A stretch of 7,660 bases of DNA, from positions 1 through 7,660 of the forward strand of contig JAFQOB010000032.1 in the NCBI GenBank assembly GCA_017395725.1. Reading direction: 5' to 3'. The notes under the pieces were generated by a model. The model was not told the DNA's origin. It made no database searches and saw only the letters and a list, made by a program, of their open reading frames with translations. A program made the position numbers and the translations under genes. The stretch is from Clostridia bacterium (GTDB taxonomy: Bacteria; Bacillota_A; Clostridia; Oscillospirales; CAG-272). Positions 6,500 to 7,660 of the stretch are shown in pieces. The first letter of the stretch is position 1. Each line of letters opens with the position of its first letter.

Positions 6500-7660
6500 A
6501 TGTATTCCGGTATAGAAAAGCTTATATCAATGCTTGAAAAAACCAATAAGCATTATGATATAGAAAAAATAAAAAAAGCGTATCTGAAAGCTAAACAGCT
6601 TCATGAGGGGCAATACAGAGCCAGCGGTGAGCCCTTTGTATCTCACCCGATTGCCGTTGCGGAAATAGTTGCAAAGCTTGAGCTTGATACGTCTTCTATT
6701 TGTGCCGCCTTGTTACACGATACGGTTGAGGACTGCGGTTGTGACCTTAGAGACATTGAAAGAGAGTTTGGCAGTGAGACTGCTATGCTTGTTGACGGTT
6801 TAACTAAGCTTGTCAGAATACCCTTCGAGGATAAAGAAGAGGAACATATGGAAAATCTTCGTAAAATGTTCCTTGCTATGTCCAAAGATATTAGAGTTAT
6901 TTTCATAAAGCTTTGTGACAGACTTCACAATATGCGTACCCTGTCTGCCAAGCCTCCCAAGAAACAGAGAATAACTGCCCTTGAAACTATGTACGTTTAT
7001 GCGCCTCTTGCTCATAGACTTGGTATGCAGAAGATTAATCACGAGCTTGAAAATCTCTCCCTTGCATATCTTGACCCTATCGGTTATGAAGAGGTAAACA
7101 ATACTATTCAGCAAAAATACGGTCAGAATAAAGACTTTCTTGAAAAAGCAAGAGGTTTTATTGCTGATAAACTTACCGAAAATAATATAAAGTTTACCCT
7201 TGACGGTAGAATTAAGTCTGTTTACAGCACCTACAAGAAAATGTTTGAGCAAAATAAGCAGTTTGATGAAATATACGATTTCTATGCTCTCCGTGTTATT
7301 GTAGATACCGAGCTTGAATGTTACACGGTTCTCGGTATAATTCACGATATGTTTAAGTCTGTTCCGGGTAGATTTAAGGACTATATTTCCACGCCTAAAC
7401 CTAATCTTTACAGGTCTTTGCATACAACCGTAATAGGCAGAGGCGGTGTGCCTTTTGAAGTTCAGATAAGAACTTGGGATATGCACCACGTTGCAGAATA
7501 CGGTATTGCTGCACATTGGAAATACAAGACCGGTGAAAAGAGCAACAAAGACGAAATTGATGAAAAGCTTAACTGGATCTCTAAGATTATTGAGAGTCAG
7601 GATTATTCGGGCGACTCAGATGAATTTATGGATATGCTTAAAATTGACATATTCCATGAT
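6500..7660 (+). CDS. rel: Bifunctional (p)ppGpp synthetase/hydrolase Rel (RSH family), 3' end beyond window
   Basis: Only the first 387 codons are present; the frame is still open at the last base. Rel makes (p)ppGpp from ATP and GTP/GDP and also hydrolyses it, driving the stringent response. The hydrolase domain (about 20-200) has H49 in VSHP, HD (73-74) with ED (77-78) in LLHDTVEDC, and LCDRLHNMRTL (138-148). The synthetase domain (about 220-345) has GRIKSVYS (236-243), IYDFYALR (258-265), PGRFKDY (289-295), YRSLHTT (304-310) and FEVQIRT (319-325). RFKD is the RxKD form typical of bifunctional or hydrolase-competent enzymes rather than the acidic form of RelA-type ones, so both activities are predicted. 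The TGS, helical, zinc-finger/CC and ACT regulatory domains expected of a full protein of roughly 730-770 aa would lie outside. The start is supported by AAGAGG five bases upstream. It follows recJ directly, without apt between them. Confidence 0.96.
   Translation, partial: MYSGIEKLISMLEKTNKHYDIEKIKKAYLKAKQLHEGQYRASGEPFVSHPIAVAEIVAKLELDTSSICAALLHDTVEDCGCDLRDIEREFGSETAMLVDGLTKLVRIPFEDKEEEHMENLRKMFLAMSKDIRVIFIKLCDRLHNMRTLSAKPPKKQRITALETMYVYAPLAHRLGMQKINHELENLSLAYLDPIGYEEVNNTIQQKYGQNKDFLEKARGFIADKLTENNIKFTLDGRIKSVYSTYKKMFEQNKQFDEIYDFYALRVIVDTELECYTVLGIIHDMFKSVPGRFKDYISTPKPNLYRSLHTTVIGRGGVPFEVQIRTWDMHHVAEYGIAAHWKYKTGEKSNKDEIDEKLNWISKIIESQDYSGDSDEFMDMLKIDIFHD

Noticed and set aside
6800..7516. Long open frame on the minus strand (238 codons)
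   Set aside because: It lies wholly opposite the well-supported rel coding sequence, has no recognisable domain, and is explained by codon bias on the other strand.

Overview
The window looks like ordinary chromosomal DNA from a low-to-moderate-GC Bacillota, most likely a member of Clostridia (Oscillospirales-like). This placement is inferred from gene content, AT-rich spacers, codon choice (many CTT, AGA, GTT and AAA codons) and protein resemblance; no rRNA or other marker is present to confirm it. All supported genes lie on the + strand, with gaps of at most 38 bases or a 4-base overlap, so it reads as one operon or a tight series of co-directional genes. No tRNA, rRNA, CRISPR array, insertion sequence, riboswitch or convincing terminator was found.

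Layout: a likely extended -10 promoter element sits at the left edge (4-12). It is followed by cdaA (membrane diadenylate cyclase making c-di-AMP, 42-1019), then cdaR (membrane-anchored YbbR-repeat regulator of CdaA, 1016-2272, overlapping cdaA by ATGA). Next come an uncharacterised FAD-dependent dehydrogenase of the COG2509 type (2288-3880), a small RseC-like two-helix membrane protein with four N-terminal cysteines (best start 3898, end 4296), recJ (single-strand-specific 5'-3' exonuclease, 4335-6473), and the first 387 codons of a bifunctional (p)ppGpp synthetase/hydrolase, rel (6500 to the window end).

How the genes fit together: CdaA and CdaR form a known module controlling c-di-AMP, a nucleotide linked to cell-wall and osmotic homeostasis. 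Rel makes and degrades the stringent-response alarmone. Having both second-messenger enzymes in one short collinear cluster, with a DNA-repair exonuclease and two putative redox proteins between them, is the most interesting feature of the window. Two partners common in better-known Bacillota are missing from their usual places: glmM after cdaR, and apt between recJ and rel. Each gene on its own is a recognisable housekeeping family. I see no clear evidence of a wholly new system, only an arrangement that raises testable questions about c-di-AMP/(p)ppGpp crosstalk and an RseC/flavoprotein redox pair.
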